This document shows, one piece after another, positions 38,724 to 48,575 of a stretch of 64,000 nt of DNA (the stretch's first letter is position 1; every line of letters starts with the position of its first letter). Below the pieces are notes generated by a model. The model did not search any database. It had not been told where the DNA came from and was given only the letters and a program-made list of their open reading frames with translations. The position numbers were made by a program, and so were the translations under genes. Source of the DNA: Roseibium sp. MMSF_3412 (GTDB lineage: Bacteria > Pseudomonadota > Alphaproteobacteria > Rhizobiales > Stappiaceae); contig NZ_JASHJI010000009.1 of NCBI RefSeq assembly GCF_030733265.1, positions 62,001 to 126,000 of the forward strand, in the 5' to 3' direction.

Positions 38724-38821
38724 TCGTGCGCGTCTCCTGTCTTAAGCCCGCCGGAAGGAACCTGTTGGGCTGTAATCATGAGTTTCTTGCGCACGGCCGG
38801 GAGCAGGTTCGCGCGCGCGAA

Positions 38822-38945
38822 ACCTCGTGCAGTAGTCTCCCGGGTTTTTGTCCCGCCGTGTCACCGGACTATGCCGGTCGACGACCGTTTTTGTCCGGCT
38901 TGCGCCTCTTGGTCCTGCGTCGTGGTCGACCGGATCCCTAGGCGC
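38822..38945 (-). promoter_or_regulatory. Guanidine-I (ykkC) riboswitch
   Basis: On the minus strand the leader reads CTAGGGATCCGG (near 38941), then GGACCAAGAGGC, a variable arm, and finally ACACGG-C-GGGACAAAAACCCGGGAGA (38861-38836). These are the conserved blocks of the ykkC aptamer in the right order and spacing: 5' CUAGGG-UCCG, the GGnCC-GAGAG-like middle block, and ACACGG-GGGA-AAAA-CCCGGGAGA. The aptamer ends about 110 bases before the binding-protein start. An AGGTT...AACCT hairpin follows it and could be the expression platform. The class is known to turn on genes when free guanidine binds. Boundaries are approximate. Confidence 0.9.
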
Positions 38946-39152
38946 GCTGCACACCACATCCGTAGCAATCTGGATGCCAGTTGCTCCCAGCCTTCGAAAT
39001 CGCGATGAAAAACAGAGTGTTACCGGAAAGGCGCAATCACTTTGTCCAAGACTGGAAAGATCCGCAAACCGGATCTGTCTAAAAAAAAGGCACTGCTGGG
39101 CACTTTTCAATCAGCGTGATCCGGACAGGCCGGCAACGAAGATTATCCGCGA

Positions 39153-39554
39153 TCAACTGTCGCCCGTTGCGGAACGCTGGTCGTCCTTGATCTCGCAGAA
39201 GTCGGACCCGAGCACTCTGTCTATCTCGGACTTGATCTCCGCGCGGCGGTCCCGGACCTTAAAGACAGCGCTCGACCCTTCCACAAAGGCGGTCCCGAAA
39301 TCACCCCGCCGGACAAATTCCCTGAGAAGGTTCTCCAGATCCCAAAGGGCAGTATTGACCTGCCTGAGTTCGTCCGTGAGAGCAGACACTTCCGCGGCCC
39401 GGGGCACTGAACAAAACACGATGGACCGGTACTCAGCCAGGGCTTCCTTGACAATCTCAAGCTTGGCCGCATCAGTGATCTTCTCGCGCTTGATCTCCAG
39501 GATCGTCAGCCGATCAAAGAATTCGCCGTGAGATACCGGCACATTAAGCGTCAT
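39153..39554 (-). CDS. DUF6165 family protein
   Basis: A 133-residue protein starting MTLNVPVSHGEFFDRLTILE, then IKREKITD and NTALWDLENLLREF, matching the DUF6165 pattern. The ATG at 39554 gives the family's usual N-terminus; the longer frame begins with TTG at 39593. It is predicted soluble and largely helical. Relatives occur near polysaccharide or glycosyltransferase genes, but none are here. Confidence 0.8.
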   Translation of the reverse strand: MTLNVPVSHGEFFDRLTILEIKREKITDAAKLEIVKEALAEYRSIVFCSVPRAAEVSALTDELRQVNTALWDLENLLREFVRRGDFGTAFVEGSSAVFKVRDRRAEIKSEIDRVLGSDFCEIKDDQRSATGDS

Positions 39555-40091
39555 ATCTGCAAACCGGTTGATGGGGTACGTGTGATCTTTCAATACGAAA
39601 CCGAAGAATCGCCTCGACCGTCAAGCAATTTTTTGAAAAGTGCTTAACACCCTAAAGCTGCAGGATAATCGATTGATACACTTTTTGATTGTTTTTCGCT
39701 GATCCTTTTCAGGAAAACTCTGACGATATTGAATCGCATTCTTCTTGCCAAAACCATGCCCGGGTTCTCGACCCCAAAACCGACGATAGCCGAGAGACTC
39801 TCAAATCTTTAGTAATTTCTGACAGTTATCGGCGCCCAAAGTAGCGGGGAGCCGGCTTTTGCCCCCCGGTTTTTGTGCGCAAATCCCGACGATCTGCCAT
39901 GTTGCGGAACGCCAATGCTGCTGATACACCTATAAATTGTGCCATGTGGGGAAGCACACACCATCCGCCTGCCGGCTGCCCGTTACCAGAGGCCTGCGCA
40001 GCGGAAGACTTGCAAAGGGAAATCGGCAACACGCGCAACGGACGGCCCTAACGCGCGCCGATGACCTGAAACCCACAAAGGAATTCACATT
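39555..40091. other. Long intergenic region
   Basis: 537 bases, AT-rich in its first 250, without a convincing gene. A GC-rich segment near 39845-39872 (GGGGAGC ... GCCCCCC followed by T5) may form an imperfect terminator-like hairpin on the plus strand. Promoters for the flanking divergent genes should lie here. Confidence 0.45.
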
Positions 40092-40355
40092 ATGACTGAG
40101 ACCGACAGACCCAGTGCAGGGCAGATCGTTTGGGAAGATCTGGAATTCAGGATGGGACTGCTCAATGGCCTGGCCCAGATCGTGGGCGTTTTGACGAGCC
40201 GCGTGAGCGCCACCACCGAGGACCCTCATGATACGACGGAGGAGATCCTTGCCGGCATCATCAAGGAGCGTGCGAACTGGCACGGCCATCCCTATGGCGA
40301 GGGGCTCGAATGCGCGATCGATGCGGTCCGCGAGCACAAGCTTCCTGCTCGCTGA
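40092..40355 (+). CDS. Small hypothetical protein
   Basis: An 87-residue soluble protein with an acidic N-terminus (TETDRPSAGQIVWEDLEF) and amphipathic helices (MGLLNGLAQIVGVLTSRV). A good ribosome-binding site (AAAGGAA) stands 9 bases before the ATG, and composition is gene-like. I recognise no family. Confidence 0.6.
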   Translation: MTETDRPSAGQIVWEDLEFRMGLLNGLAQIVGVLTSRVSATTEDPHDTTEEILAGIIKERANWHGHPYGEGLECAIDAVREHKLPAR

Positions 40356-40364
40356 AGAAGAAGA

Positions 40365-40387
40365 GGGCGCGCCGACAGGGCGCGTCC
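40365..40387 (+). terminator. Terminator-like hairpin after the 87-residue gene
   Basis: GGGCGCGCC, loop GACAG, GGCGCGTCC: a 9-base-pair stem with one G-U pair, 10 bases after the stop. No immediate U-run, so termination efficiency is uncertain. Confidence 0.45.
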
Positions 40388-40525
40388 GTGTTATCGACTT
40401 TCAGGGTTTTTGACGTTTTGGAGCTTTTTGCGGCCAAACCAGATGACTGTCGCTTGAATGCGTTTCACAACGGGTGAGGATATCCTCATCAAATGATCCC
40501 ATTTGGTCGGAAAGTGCTCTGGGTG

Positions 40526-40759
40526 CTAGCTGAGACGCCTGATTTCACTGCGGCGCCAGTTGAAAATGTTTCCGAAAGACTCAATGTCTGCCCGCCGCAC
40601 CAGACGCTCCAGGGCCGCGTTGACGATCTCATCCGAAGATATTGTCTTGCCGTCGAACGTAAGCGCCACGAGCATGGCAACTTTGATCTGGTGCCTGCCC
40701 GGCGCGAGCTTGTCGTAAAGGGCTTTTTCGAGATCCGAGATTTCTTCGCTGAGGCACAT
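40526..40759 (-). CDS. Small hypothetical protein
   Basis: A 77-residue acidic, helical protein (SEEISDLEKALYDKLAPGRH; ISSDEIVNAALERLVRRADI). Its composition is more protein-like than the overlapping plus-strand frame. No family recognised. Confidence 0.5.
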   Translation of the reverse strand: MCLSEEISDLEKALYDKLAPGRHQIKVAMLVALTFDGKTISSDEIVNAALERLVRRADIESFGNIFNWRRSEIRRLS

Positions 40760-40937
40760 GTTTCCAGCTTATTGCCAGTTCGATTGCACAAAAGAAGTAT
40801 GTACCTAGAAATTGCATAACGCGAGTCTGTCTCGGTTTCTGATACAGTCTGCGCAATTAGCTTAACGGCAGGACGAGAACCGCCCTAAAAACAGAACACT
40901 GTAATTTTTGCGGTGGCGCCTGGGACATGCTGCGCAG

Positions 40938-41243
40938 GTGAAAGAACAGTTGTTGCTTGAAGTGGATTTCCAACGCCCCGCCGGAAGGCTCTCCATGACC
41001 GGAACCAAATACGTGATTGATGCAGGTATGGGCATCCGGCAGGGACAGTTTTTTCTGCGTCCGGCCAAACAGGACGACGACGGGCACTACATTCCCGACC
41101 TGACACAGGCGCACGTCATGTCCGACACGGTCGGAGACCGGGAGATCGTCGGTATCCATCACGAAGACGGCCCGGACGCCGTAGACACCTTCTGCAACGA
41201 ACACAAGGACGCGCTCCGGAAACTTCTTGCGCAGTTTTTGTGA
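40938..41243 (+). CDS. Small hypothetical protein
   Basis: A 101-residue frame from GTG 40938 (KEQLLLEVDFQRPAGRLSMT ... EHKDALRKLLAQFL). ATG 40995 is an alternative start. The acidic composition and a coherent C-terminal helix support coding, but there is no recognised domain or strong ribosome-binding site. Confidence 0.45.
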   Translation: MKEQLLLEVDFQRPAGRLSMTGTKYVIDAGMGIRQGQFFLRPAKQDDDGHYIPDLTQAHVMSDTVGDREIVGIHHEDGPDAVDTFCNEHKDALRKLLAQFL

Positions 41244-41744
41244 GAGGAAATTGTTGGGTTAGGCGACACACATGTAAAAGCAAAAACTTGCTTCTCATCA
41301 TACCTTTTGGTCGGTTAGGCCTATTCTGCCCCACAGCGCGATCGGCAACAAGCCGCCGATATCGCTCATGAAAGGCTCATCGGCGGCATCAGCCCTTTGA
41401 GCCAGACCCCCTGAAATTCCGACACGGGGCGATCCAAAGACGGGGAGTACCTCAGTTAATCGAAAACTCTAGCTCGTCCCGGGGGCGTTTTGGGTAGCAC
41501 TCTGTATGCAATGCGTGCAACGCAACCGGAACCTGGGTTAGGCAATTGTGCTGCAGTCTTTCCCAGGTCAATTCACATATCGGCGTGAGGGTTCGGAAAG
41601 AGAATGGCCCGTCTTTCCAGACTTTTAAGCTATGGCTTCGGTCAACTTGACGATAGTCAAGACCTGCCATGCCCAGTCCTGTGAAGATACGAACCGGCCC
41701 GGGACTGCTCAGTCGCGCAGCCGGTGATCATATAGCAGGAAAAC
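41244..41744. other. Non-coding region upstream of nnrS
   Basis: 501 bases with no convincing gene; a 72-codon minus frame at 41452-41670 lacks any domain. It carries the NNR/FNR palindrome at its end and should hold the nnrS promoter. Confidence 0.5.
41647..41660. promoter_or_regulatory. NNR/FNR-type box upstream of nnrS
   Basis: TTGACGATAGTCAA, a perfect TTGAC-N4-GTCAA palindrome, centred about 110 bases before the nnrS start. Matches the binding sites of NnrR/DNR/FNR-family regulators that control denitrification. Confidence 0.85.
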
Positions 41745-41762
41745 GTGCCGGAAGACGCAAGC

Positions 41763-43004
41763 ATGGCCGCAGTCCCACACACGCAACACGCCAAACATCT
41801 GCATCGGCTTCCAACTGTGCTGACGACCGGGTTTCGCTTCTTTTTTCTTTCAGCAGGTCTCTTCTCGATCTTTGCCATGCTCGCCTGGACAGTCTGGCTG
41901 GGCGTGCACGCGGCGGGTGGCGCGTTCATATTCCAACCCATGTCGATGGCACCGCACCTTTGGCATGCACACGAGATGGTCTACGGATACACGGCGGCCG
42001 TGATGGCAGGGTTTTTCAACACGGCCGTACCAAACTGGACCGGAACGCGGGAAGCAGGGGCAGGTTTCGTGATGGCCAGCGGCTTCATCTGGTTGCTGGG
42101 CCGTCTCGCTGTCTGGTTTTCGGCGAGTTTTGATCCGGTCATCGTTGCGGTGATCGACCTGGCATTCATCCCGGTCCTGGCCACAGCAATCATCGGGCGG
42201 CTCGCGCGAAAGTCACAAATTCGCAACCTGATCTTTCTGTTTCTGCTTTGCGCTTTGTTCGGCGGCAATCTGCTGATGCATCTGGACTGGGTCGGATGGG
42301 CAGGCGGGAATGCGGAATCAGGTATCCGGATCGGAATTTTCGCAAGCGCAACAATGATTTGCATCGTTGGCGGACGGGTCGTTCCGGCTTTCACGCGCAA
42401 CGCCCTCAATAAGGAGGGCTATGAGGGTGATTTGCCGCAGTCGGGCATTTGGCTGGAACGCAGCGGCATGTTGTTCGCCGCGCTGGCGACGCTGGCCGCT
42501 TTTCCGTTTGTGCCATCTCCGGTACTTGGCTGGCTCTGCCTGGCGGCCGGTGCCGCCAATCTGCTGCGCCTGGCCGGTTGGCGCGGGTGGGCGGTGCGCC
42601 ATGCTCCGATCCTCTGGATTCTACATATCGCATTCCTGCTGCTCGCCACCGGTTATCTTGTTTACGGCAGCACGCTTGTTCTCGGCGTCATGAGCGAAAC
42701 CTCAGCGCTTCATCTGCTGGCGGCAGGTGCGATCGGCAGCATGACGCTTGCCATGATGACCCGCGCGTCCCTGGGACACAGCGGACGCCCGCTCAAGGTG
42801 GCCCGGCCGATCGCGTGGGCGTATCTGGTGCTGATTTCGTCCGCACTTGTGCGCACTTTCGGCACGCTCGCTTTCGACTACTTTCCGGTGATGCTTGTCT
42901 CGGGTGCGCTCTGGGTTGGCGCTTTTTTTCTCTTTGTCTGGATCTACGCGCCGATCCTGCTGATGCCGAGGGCTCCGAGGCACCCGGACGCGCACGACAC
43001 GTGA
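41763..43004 (+). CDS. nnrS: NnrS family membrane protein
   Basis: A 413-residue haem- and copper-containing membrane protein of denitrifiers, linked to protection from nitric oxide. About twelve hydrophobic segments are seen; family landmarks are GFRFFFLSAGLFSIFAML, LWHAHEMVYGYTAAVMAGFF (His ligand), VVPAFTRNAL and LAMMTRASLGHSGRPL. The ATG at 41763 is chosen; GTG 41745, preceded by AGGA, would add six residues. Its own NNR/FNR box and the following nos operon fit co-regulation. Confidence 0.92.
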   Translation: MAAVPHTQHAKHLHRLPTVLTTGFRFFFLSAGLFSIFAMLAWTVWLGVHAAGGAFIFQPMSMAPHLWHAHEMVYGYTAAVMAGFFNTAVPNWTGTREAGAGFVMASGFIWLLGRLAVWFSASFDPVIVAVIDLAFIPVLATAIIGRLARKSQIRNLIFLFLLCALFGGNLLMHLDWVGWAGGNAESGIRIGIFASATMICIVGGRVVPAFTRNALNKEGYEGDLPQSGIWLERSGMLFAALATLAAFPFVPSPVLGWLCLAAGAANLLRLAGWRGWAVRHAPILWILHIAFLLLATGYLVYGSTLVLGVMSETSALHLLAAGAIGSMTLAMMTRASLGHSGRPLKVARPIAWAYLVLISSALVRTFGTLAFDYFPVMLVSGALWVGAFFLFVWIYAPILLMPRAPRHPDAHDT

Positions 43005-43052
43005 CCGTGCACCACCTCGAAACATGAACTTCGTGGTCAAATTTTTCCGCGC

Positions 43053-43066
43053 TTGACTATCGTCAA
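43053..43066. promoter_or_regulatory. NNR/FNR-type box upstream of nosR
   Basis: TTGACTATCGTCAA, a perfect TTGAC-N4-GTCAA palindrome centred about 75 bases before the nosR start codon. Expected to activate the nos operon under low oxygen with nitric oxide. Confidence 0.87.
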
Positions 43067-43134
43067 GACACTCGCCGGGTGGAAACCCGAAAATCGCTCC
43101 AACGTCATGATTGACCTTTGCGGGAGCGCTCAGC

Positions 43135-45348
43135 GTGCATCCTCTTTCTTTTATACTCCGATACGTCTGGCTGGCCGTCTGTTTGACGCTTGCGATTGCG
43201 GCCGCGCCCGTGGCCAGCGCGGCGGACGCGGAAATTGAGCGCTTTCTTGAAAAGGTATCGCCCGGAGACATGGTTCCGGGAGCGGACAGTTTCGGGCCGC
43301 TTCGAGACGACGTGCCTGTCGTGCCGGCCCTCAAGGGGGCAGATACCGTCGGCTGGGTTTTCCTGACGTCGGACTTTGTGTCCACCACCGGCTATTCCGG
43401 CAAACCGATCCATACACTTGTGGGCGTTGATCCGGACGCGGTTGTGACCGGTGTCCGCTTGGTCAAACACTCCGAACCGATCGTTTTGATCGGGATACCG
43501 GAGGCAAAGGTCAGGGCCGTCACGGAAGGATACGCCGGGCTCGATCTCAAGGCGGAAGCAGCAAGCGGCGGTTCGGCGCACGAACTCGACATCATTTCCG
43601 GTGCAACCGTGACCATCATGGTGATCGACGACTCCATCGTCCGTGCGGGCTTGAAGGTGGCCCGGTTGCTCGGTCTTGGCGGTCTTGCGCCACAAGTCGC
43701 CGAGGCGGGGCCGAAGAAAGAGATAGATACCGGACGGCAGGACATTCTTGACTGGATGACGCTGACAGGCGACGGATCCGTGCGCCGAATGTCGTTGGAC
43801 GTCGCGCAGGTGAATGACGCATTTGCGCAGCAGGGCGACCGGCGTGCGATTTCACGCCCGGAAATGGGGCCGGACACCGATACGTTCATCGATCTTTATG
43901 TGGCGCTTGCGGACGTTCCGACAATCGGTCTTTCTCTACTAGGCGACGCAGAATACACCAATCTCAAGAAACGCCTGAAGGACGGCGAGCACGCGCTCCT
44001 CGTGATGTCGCGGGGGCGCTATTCCTTCAAGGGATCCGGGTATGTCCGGGGCGGCATCTTCGACCGGATCCAGATGATCCAGGACGACGTTTCAGCCCGG
44101 TTCTTCGACAAGCAGCACGCCCGCGTTGGTGAAATCGCGGCGGACGGCGCGCCCGCCTTTGTCGAGATGGACCTCTTCGTCATTCCCGCCGATATCGGGT
44201 TTGATCCCGCCAGGGACTTTCGGCTCCAGCTCCTCGTCCAGCGTGCCGTCGGGCCGATTGACAAGGTGTTCCTGACATTCGACCTCGGATACCGGTTGCC
44301 GGACAGCTACCTGAAAGAGGTGCCGGTTTCGGCATCAGGACAGCAGACGGATCTGCCGGTTGCCACCGCGTCATTGACCGGTGATGAGGACGCCGCTCCG
44401 CTCTGGCAACGGATCTGGAAGGACCGCCAGACCGATATTGCCATCCTGGCTGCCGCCATCATCGTACTCACGCTGGTTTTCTTCTTCCAGATGCAGGTAA
44501 CCCGGCACGAGCGTTTCACGTTCTGGTTCCGGATCGGGTTCCTGACGTTCACGCTGGTCTGGCTTGGCTGGATCGAGAACGCCCAGCTTTCGGTCGTCAA
44601 CGTGATGGCGTTCTTTTCCTCGCTGACCGGCCAGTTCAGCTGGGATGCATTCCTGATGGATCCGCTGGTCTTCCTGCTTTGGTTCTCCGTTGCCGCCGCG
44701 CTCCTGTTCTGGGGCCGCGGGGCATATTGCGGCTGGCTTTGCCCCTTCGGTGCACTCCAGGAGTTGACGAACAGGCTCGCGAAACTGGTCCGGATCCCGC
44801 AGATCGAAATGCCGTGGGGTCTGCACGAGCGCCTCTGGCCGCTCAAATACATGATCTTCCTGGGTCTCTTCGGACTGTCGCTTTATTCGCTGGACGGCGC
44901 GGAGCAGTACGCCGAGATCGAGCCTTTCAAGACTGCGATCATCCTGAAATTCCAGCGCGCCTGGCCCTTTGTTCTGTTCGCCGTGGCCCTGCTGGCAGCC
45001 GGTCTCTTCATCGAGCGGTTTTATTGCCGGTATCTGTGCCCCCTCGGCGCGGCTCTCGCGATTCCTGCGCGGCTCAGAATGTTCGACTGGCTCAAGCGCT
45101 ACCGCGACTGCGGCAATCCGTGCCACCGCTGCGCCAAGGAGTGCATGGTCCAGGCCATCCATCCGGAAGGCAACATCAATCCAAACGAGTGCCTGAACTG
45201 CCTGCATTGCCAGGTTCTTTATCAGCACGATCAGAAATGTCCCGTTTGCATCAAGAAGCTCGCCAAGAGGCGGCGTTTCGAAAAGCAGACCGGGCTTGGA
45301 AAACCGGAGGCGACGGCCAAAACGGTCACGCCGGAGCCGGTTGTCTAA
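43135..45348 (+). CDS. nosR: NosR, membrane flavo-iron-sulfur protein for N2O reduction
   Basis: Inner-membrane electron donor and maturation factor for NosZ. From GTG 43135 (GGGAG upstream) it has 737 residues; the frame opens earlier at a TTG at 43111. Signal peptide, then a periplasmic FMN-binding domain with the covalent-attachment motif SGATVTIM. Transmembrane helices follow, with [12 protein letters not shown] and [11 protein letters not shown], and a C-terminal pair of 4Fe-4S motifs ([25 protein letters not shown]). All expected domains are intact. Confidence 0.95.
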   Translation: MHPLSFILRYVWLAVCLTLAIAAAPVASAADAEIERFLEKVSPGDMVPGADSFGPLRDDVPVVPALKGADTVGWVFLTSDFVSTTGYSGKPIHTLVGVDPDAVVTGVRLVKHSEPIVLIGIPEAKVRAVTEGYAGLDLKAEAASGGSAHELDIISGATVTIMVIDDSIVRAGLKVARLLGLGGLAPQVAEAGPKKEIDTGRQDILDWMTLTGDGSVRRMSLDVAQVNDAFAQQGDRRAISRPEMGPDTDTFIDLYVALADVPTIGLSLLGDAEYTNLKKRLKDGEHALLVMSRGRYSFKGSGYVRGGIFDRIQMIQDDVSARFFDKQHARVGEIAADGAPAFVEMDLFVIPADIGFDPARDFRLQLLVQRAVGPIDKVFLTFDLGYRLPDSYLKEVPVSASGQQTDLPVATASLTGDEDAAPLWQRIWKDRQTDIAILAAAIIVLTLVFFFQMQVTRHERFTFWFRIGFLTFTLVWLGWIENAQLSVVNVMAFFSSLTGQFSWDAFLMDPLVFLLWFSVAAALLFWGRGAYCGWLCPFGALQELTNRLAKLVRIPQIEMPWGLHERLWPLKYMIFLGLFGLSLYSLDGAEQYAEIEPFKTAIILKFQRAWPFVLFAVALLAAGLFIERFYCRYLCPLGAALAIPARLRMFDWLKRYRDCGNPCHRCAKECMVQAIHPEGNINPNECLNCLHCQVLYQHDQKCPVCIKKLAKRRRFEKQTGLGKPEATAKTVTPEPVV

Positions 45349-45377
45349 CCTTCAAAGGGCAAACAAGGAGATCAGCC

Positions 45378-47288
45378 ATGAAGGAGAAAGAAAACCATAT
45401 GGGCGTTTCCCGCCGGGACCTTTTGGGAGGAACCGCGAAAACGGCCGTCGTGGCCGGAATGGGTGCTGTTGCCGTGACCGGAGCCCAACCCGCCTTGGCT
45501 CAAGGCGATCATCAGAAATTCGAAATGGCGCCGGGTGAACTCGACGAGTACTACGGCTTCTGGTCCTCTGGTCAGACTGGCGAAGTTCGCATTCTGGGCG
45601 TTCCGTCCATGCGTGAACTGATGCGTATTCCGGTCTTCAACCGCTGCTCGGCAACGGGTTGGGGCCAGACCAATGAATCACTGAAGGTTCTCACGGAAGG
45701 TCTCCTGCCGGAAACGAAGGCTTATCTGGCGGCGCAGGGCAAGGTCACCTATGACAACGGCGATCTGCACCACCCGCACATGTCCTTCACGGATGGCACA
45801 TATGACGGCCGCTACATCTTTGCAAACGACAAGGCGAACACGCGGGTTGCGCGCATCAACTGCACCACGATGAAGTGCGACAAGATCATCGAGATCCCAA
45901 ATGCGCACGACATCCACGGCATGCGCCCGCAAAAGTATCCACGCACCGGCTACATCTTTGCCAACGGTGAACACGAAGCTCCGCTCGTCAACGATGGCAG
46001 CATTCTGGACGATCCAGATCAGTATGCCTGCATCTTCACCGCCATCGACGGCGACGAAATGAAAGTTGCCTGGCAGGTGATCGTTTCCGGCAACCTGGAC
46101 AACACGGACGCGGACTATCAGGGCAAATATGCGTTCTCAACAAGCTACAACTCGGAAATGGGCACCAACCTTGCCGAGATGACTGAAAACGAACTGGATC
46201 ATTGCGTCGTCTTCAACATCAAGGCGATCGAAGAAGCCGTTGCCGCTGGCAACTACCAGGAGATGAAGGGTGTTCCGGTCGTCGATGGACGCAAGGAAGC
46301 CAAGTCCCAGTTCACGCGCTACATCCCGATACCGAACAGCCCGCATGGCTGCAACGCTGCGCCGGACAAGAAGCACATTGTCATCAATGGCAAATTGTCT
46401 CCGACAGTGTCGATCATCGATGTCACCAAACTTGATGCGCTGTTCGACGACAATGCCGACCCGCGCTCGGCAATCGTCGGTGAACCGGAACTGGGCCTCG
46501 GGCCGCTCCACACCGCGTTTGACGGCAAGGGCAATTGTTTCACGACGCTGTTCCTGGACAGCCAGGTGGTGAAATGGAACATGGACAAGGCCATTCAGGC
46601 CTATGCGGGTGAAGCCGTTGATCCGATCATATCCAAGGTCGATGTGCATTATCAGCCGGGTCACAATTCCACATCTATGGGCGAGACTGCAGAAGCAGAC
46701 GGCAAATGGCTGATTTCGATGAATAAATTCTCCAAGGACCGTTTCTTGAACGTCGGTCCGCTGAAACCGGAGAATGAGCAGCTCATCGACATATCGGGCG
46801 ACGAAATGACGGTGGTTCACGACGGCCCGACTTTTGCCGAGCCGCATGACAGCATTATCGTGCATCGCTCGAAGGTGAACCCGGCGATTGTCTGGGACCG
46901 CTCCGATCCGAGCTTCGTGGATGCCATCAAGCAGGCCGAAGCGGACGGTGTCGACCTCGAATACGCTGCCGATGTCATTCGTGACGGCAACAAGGTGCGC
47001 GTCTACATGCACTCCGTCGCGCCAACATTCAGCCTCGAGAAATTCACGGTGAAGCAGGGCGACGAGGTCACGGTCTATGTTACCAACATCGACGATATCG
47101 ATGACCTGACGCACGGTTTCTGCCTCGCGAATTACGGTGTCGCGATGGAAGTCGGGCCCCAGGCGACCGCGTCGGTCACGTTCATCGCCGAACGGCCGGG
47201 CGTCCACTGGTTCTATTGCCAATGGTTCTGCCACGCGCTCCACATGGAGATGCGCGGTCGCATGTTTGTTGAACCCAGGGGAGCTTGA
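45378..47288 (+). CDS. nosZ: Nitrous oxide reductase, TAT-exported (clade I)
   Basis: Periplasmic copper enzyme reducing N2O to N2. From ATG 45378 (AAGGAG upstream) it has 636 residues; the in-frame extension back to 44679 lies inside nosR and is not real. The signal peptide has the twin-arginine motif SRRDLLGG, placing it in clade I. CuZ-site His segments are present ([21 protein letters not shown]). The C-terminal CuA motif is complete: [12 protein letters not shown]. Confidence 0.97.
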   Translation: MKEKENHMGVSRRDLLGGTAKTAVVAGMGAVAVTGAQPALAQGDHQKFEMAPGELDEYYGFWSSGQTGEVRILGVPSMRELMRIPVFNRCSATGWGQTNESLKVLTEGLLPETKAYLAAQGKVTYDNGDLHHPHMSFTDGTYDGRYIFANDKANTRVARINCTTMKCDKIIEIPNAHDIHGMRPQKYPRTGYIFANGEHEAPLVNDGSILDDPDQYACIFTAIDGDEMKVAWQVIVSGNLDNTDADYQGKYAFSTSYNSEMGTNLAEMTENELDHCVVFNIKAIEEAVAAGNYQEMKGVPVVDGRKEAKSQFTRYIPIPNSPHGCNAAPDKKHIVINGKLSPTVSIIDVTKLDALFDDNADPRSAIVGEPELGLGPLHTAFDGKGNCFTTLFLDSQVVKWNMDKAIQAYAGEAVDPIISKVDVHYQPGHNSTSMGETAEADGKWLISMNKFSKDRFLNVGPLKPENEQLIDISGDEMTVVHDGPTFAEPHDSIIVHRSKVNPAIVWDRSDPSFVDAIKQAEADGVDLEYAADVIRDGNKVRVYMHSVAPTFSLEKFTVKQGDEVTVYVTNIDDIDDLTHGFCLANYGVAMEVGPQATASVTFIAERPGVHWFYCQWFCHALHMEMRGRMFVEPRGA

Positions 47289-47291
47289 GAC

Positions 47292-48575
47292 ATGCAATGC
47301 GCCCTGCGAATTCTGGCTCGCGGCATCGCTTCGGTCTGTACAGTTGTTGCGGGCTGTGGACCGCTGGCAGCTGCAGACTGGACAGTTCCGGCCAGGGAGG
47401 GCGCGTTGCAGCAAATCCTGCAAGACGCGCAAGCCGGGGACATCCTCCGGCTTGCGCCAGGCGATCATGCCGGCCCGTTGACGGTGGACAGGCCGGTGAC
47501 GCTCGACGGTGGCGGCAAGGCCCGTATCGTCGGCAACGGCGAGGGGAGCGTAATTACCGTGACCGTGCCGGGTGCGACGATCCAGGGGCTGACCCTGACC
47601 GGGTCAGGACTCTCACATGAAACGCTCGATGCCGGCGTCAAGCTGACCAAGAAGGCGCACGGCGCCGTCGTTCGAAACAACCGTATCATCGACAATCTGA
47701 CCGGAGTGGACGTTCACGGCGCGCGCAACGCCATTGTCTCGAACAATCTCATAGAGGGCCGGCGAGATTTGCGCCGGAACGAGCGCGGCAACGGCATCTA
47801 TGTCTGGAATGCACCGGATCTGCTTGCGGAATTCAACACCATCCGTTTCGGCCGGGACGGTGTCTTCGTCAATACCAGCCATAGGGACACCTTCCGCGGC
47901 AATCTTTTCGAGGAACTCCGGTTCGCCGTCCACTACATGCACGGCAACAGCGGCGTGATCGAGGACAATGTCTCCAAAGGCAACGACATTGGATATGCGC
48001 TTATGTTTTCGGACCGCCTGACGGTTCGCAACAATGTCTCGATCGGCGATCGCAACCACGGCCTCATGCTGAACTACGCCAACCGGGCAAGGATCTCGGG
48101 CAACCTTGTGTCCGGTGGCGGTGAGAAGTGCCTCTTCATGTACAACGCCAACAAGAACAGCGTATCGGACAACCACTTTGAAGGCTGTCCGATCGGCATC
48201 CATTTCACGGCGGGATCGGCCAGGAACACATTCCAGGGCAATGCCTTCGTCCGCAACAGGACACAGGTGAAGTATGTCGGCAGCCGAATGCTCGACTGGA
48301 GCACGGACGGGCGCGGCAACTACTGGAGCGACCACGCTGCATTCGACATGAATGGCGATGGTCTCGCTGACACCGCGTACCGGCCTAACGACATGGTCGA
48401 CCAGGTTCTGTGGACGCAGCCGTCCGCCAAGCTGCTGATCGGCAGTCCTGCCGTTCAGCTCCTGCGTTGGACGCAGTCCCAGTTTCCGGCCCTGTTGCCG
48501 GGCGGGATCGTCGACAACGCCCCGTTGATGCATCCGCCCGTTCGCCATACGCCAAATGCAGGAGTTCAGGGATGA
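47292..48575 (+). CDS. nosD: NosD, periplasmic copper-site maturation protein
   Basis: A 427-residue protein with a signal peptide (IASVCTVVAGCGPLAAA) and a right-handed beta-helix of repeated NxI/NNxI turns (VVRNNRIIDNLTGVDVHGAR; LTVRNNVSIGDRNHG). It works with NosF and NosY to assemble the CuZ centre of NosZ. Begins 3 bases after nosZ and overlaps nosF by 4. Confidence 0.95.
   Translation: MQCALRILARGIASVCTVVAGCGPLAAADWTVPAREGALQQILQDAQAGDILRLAPGDHAGPLTVDRPVTLDGGGKARIVGNGEGSVITVTVPGATIQGLTLTGSGLSHETLDAGVKLTKKAHGAVVRNNRIIDNLTGVDVHGARNAIVSNNLIEGRRDLRRNERGNGIYVWNAPDLLAEFNTIRFGRDGVFVNTSHRDTFRGNLFEELRFAVHYMHGNSGVIEDNVSKGNDIGYALMFSDRLTVRNNVSIGDRNHGLMLNYANRARISGNLVSGGGEKCLFMYNANKNSVSDNHFEGCPIGIHFTAGSARNTFQGNAFVRNRTQVKYVGSRMLDWSTDGRGNYWSDHAAFDMNGDGLADTAYRPNDMVDQVLWTQPSAKLLIGSPAVQLLRWTQSQFPALLPGGIVDNAPLMHPPVRHTPNAGVQG

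Noticed and set aside
37677-39008. 443-codon plus-strand frame over the binding-protein gene and the riboswitch
   Set aside because: Antisense to a binding protein with clear signal peptide and to the structured leader; no domain.
41452-41670. 72-codon minus-strand frame upstream of nnrS
   Set aside because: Runs across the NNR/FNR box and has no domain or good start context.
44679-45377. Long N-terminal extension of the nosZ frame
   Set aside because: Lies inside nosR in another frame; the real start at 45378 has a ribosome-binding site and a twin-arginine signal.
46137-47468. 443-codon minus-strand frame opposite nosZ
   Set aside because: Antisense to a well-conserved nosZ; no ribosome-binding site or domain.
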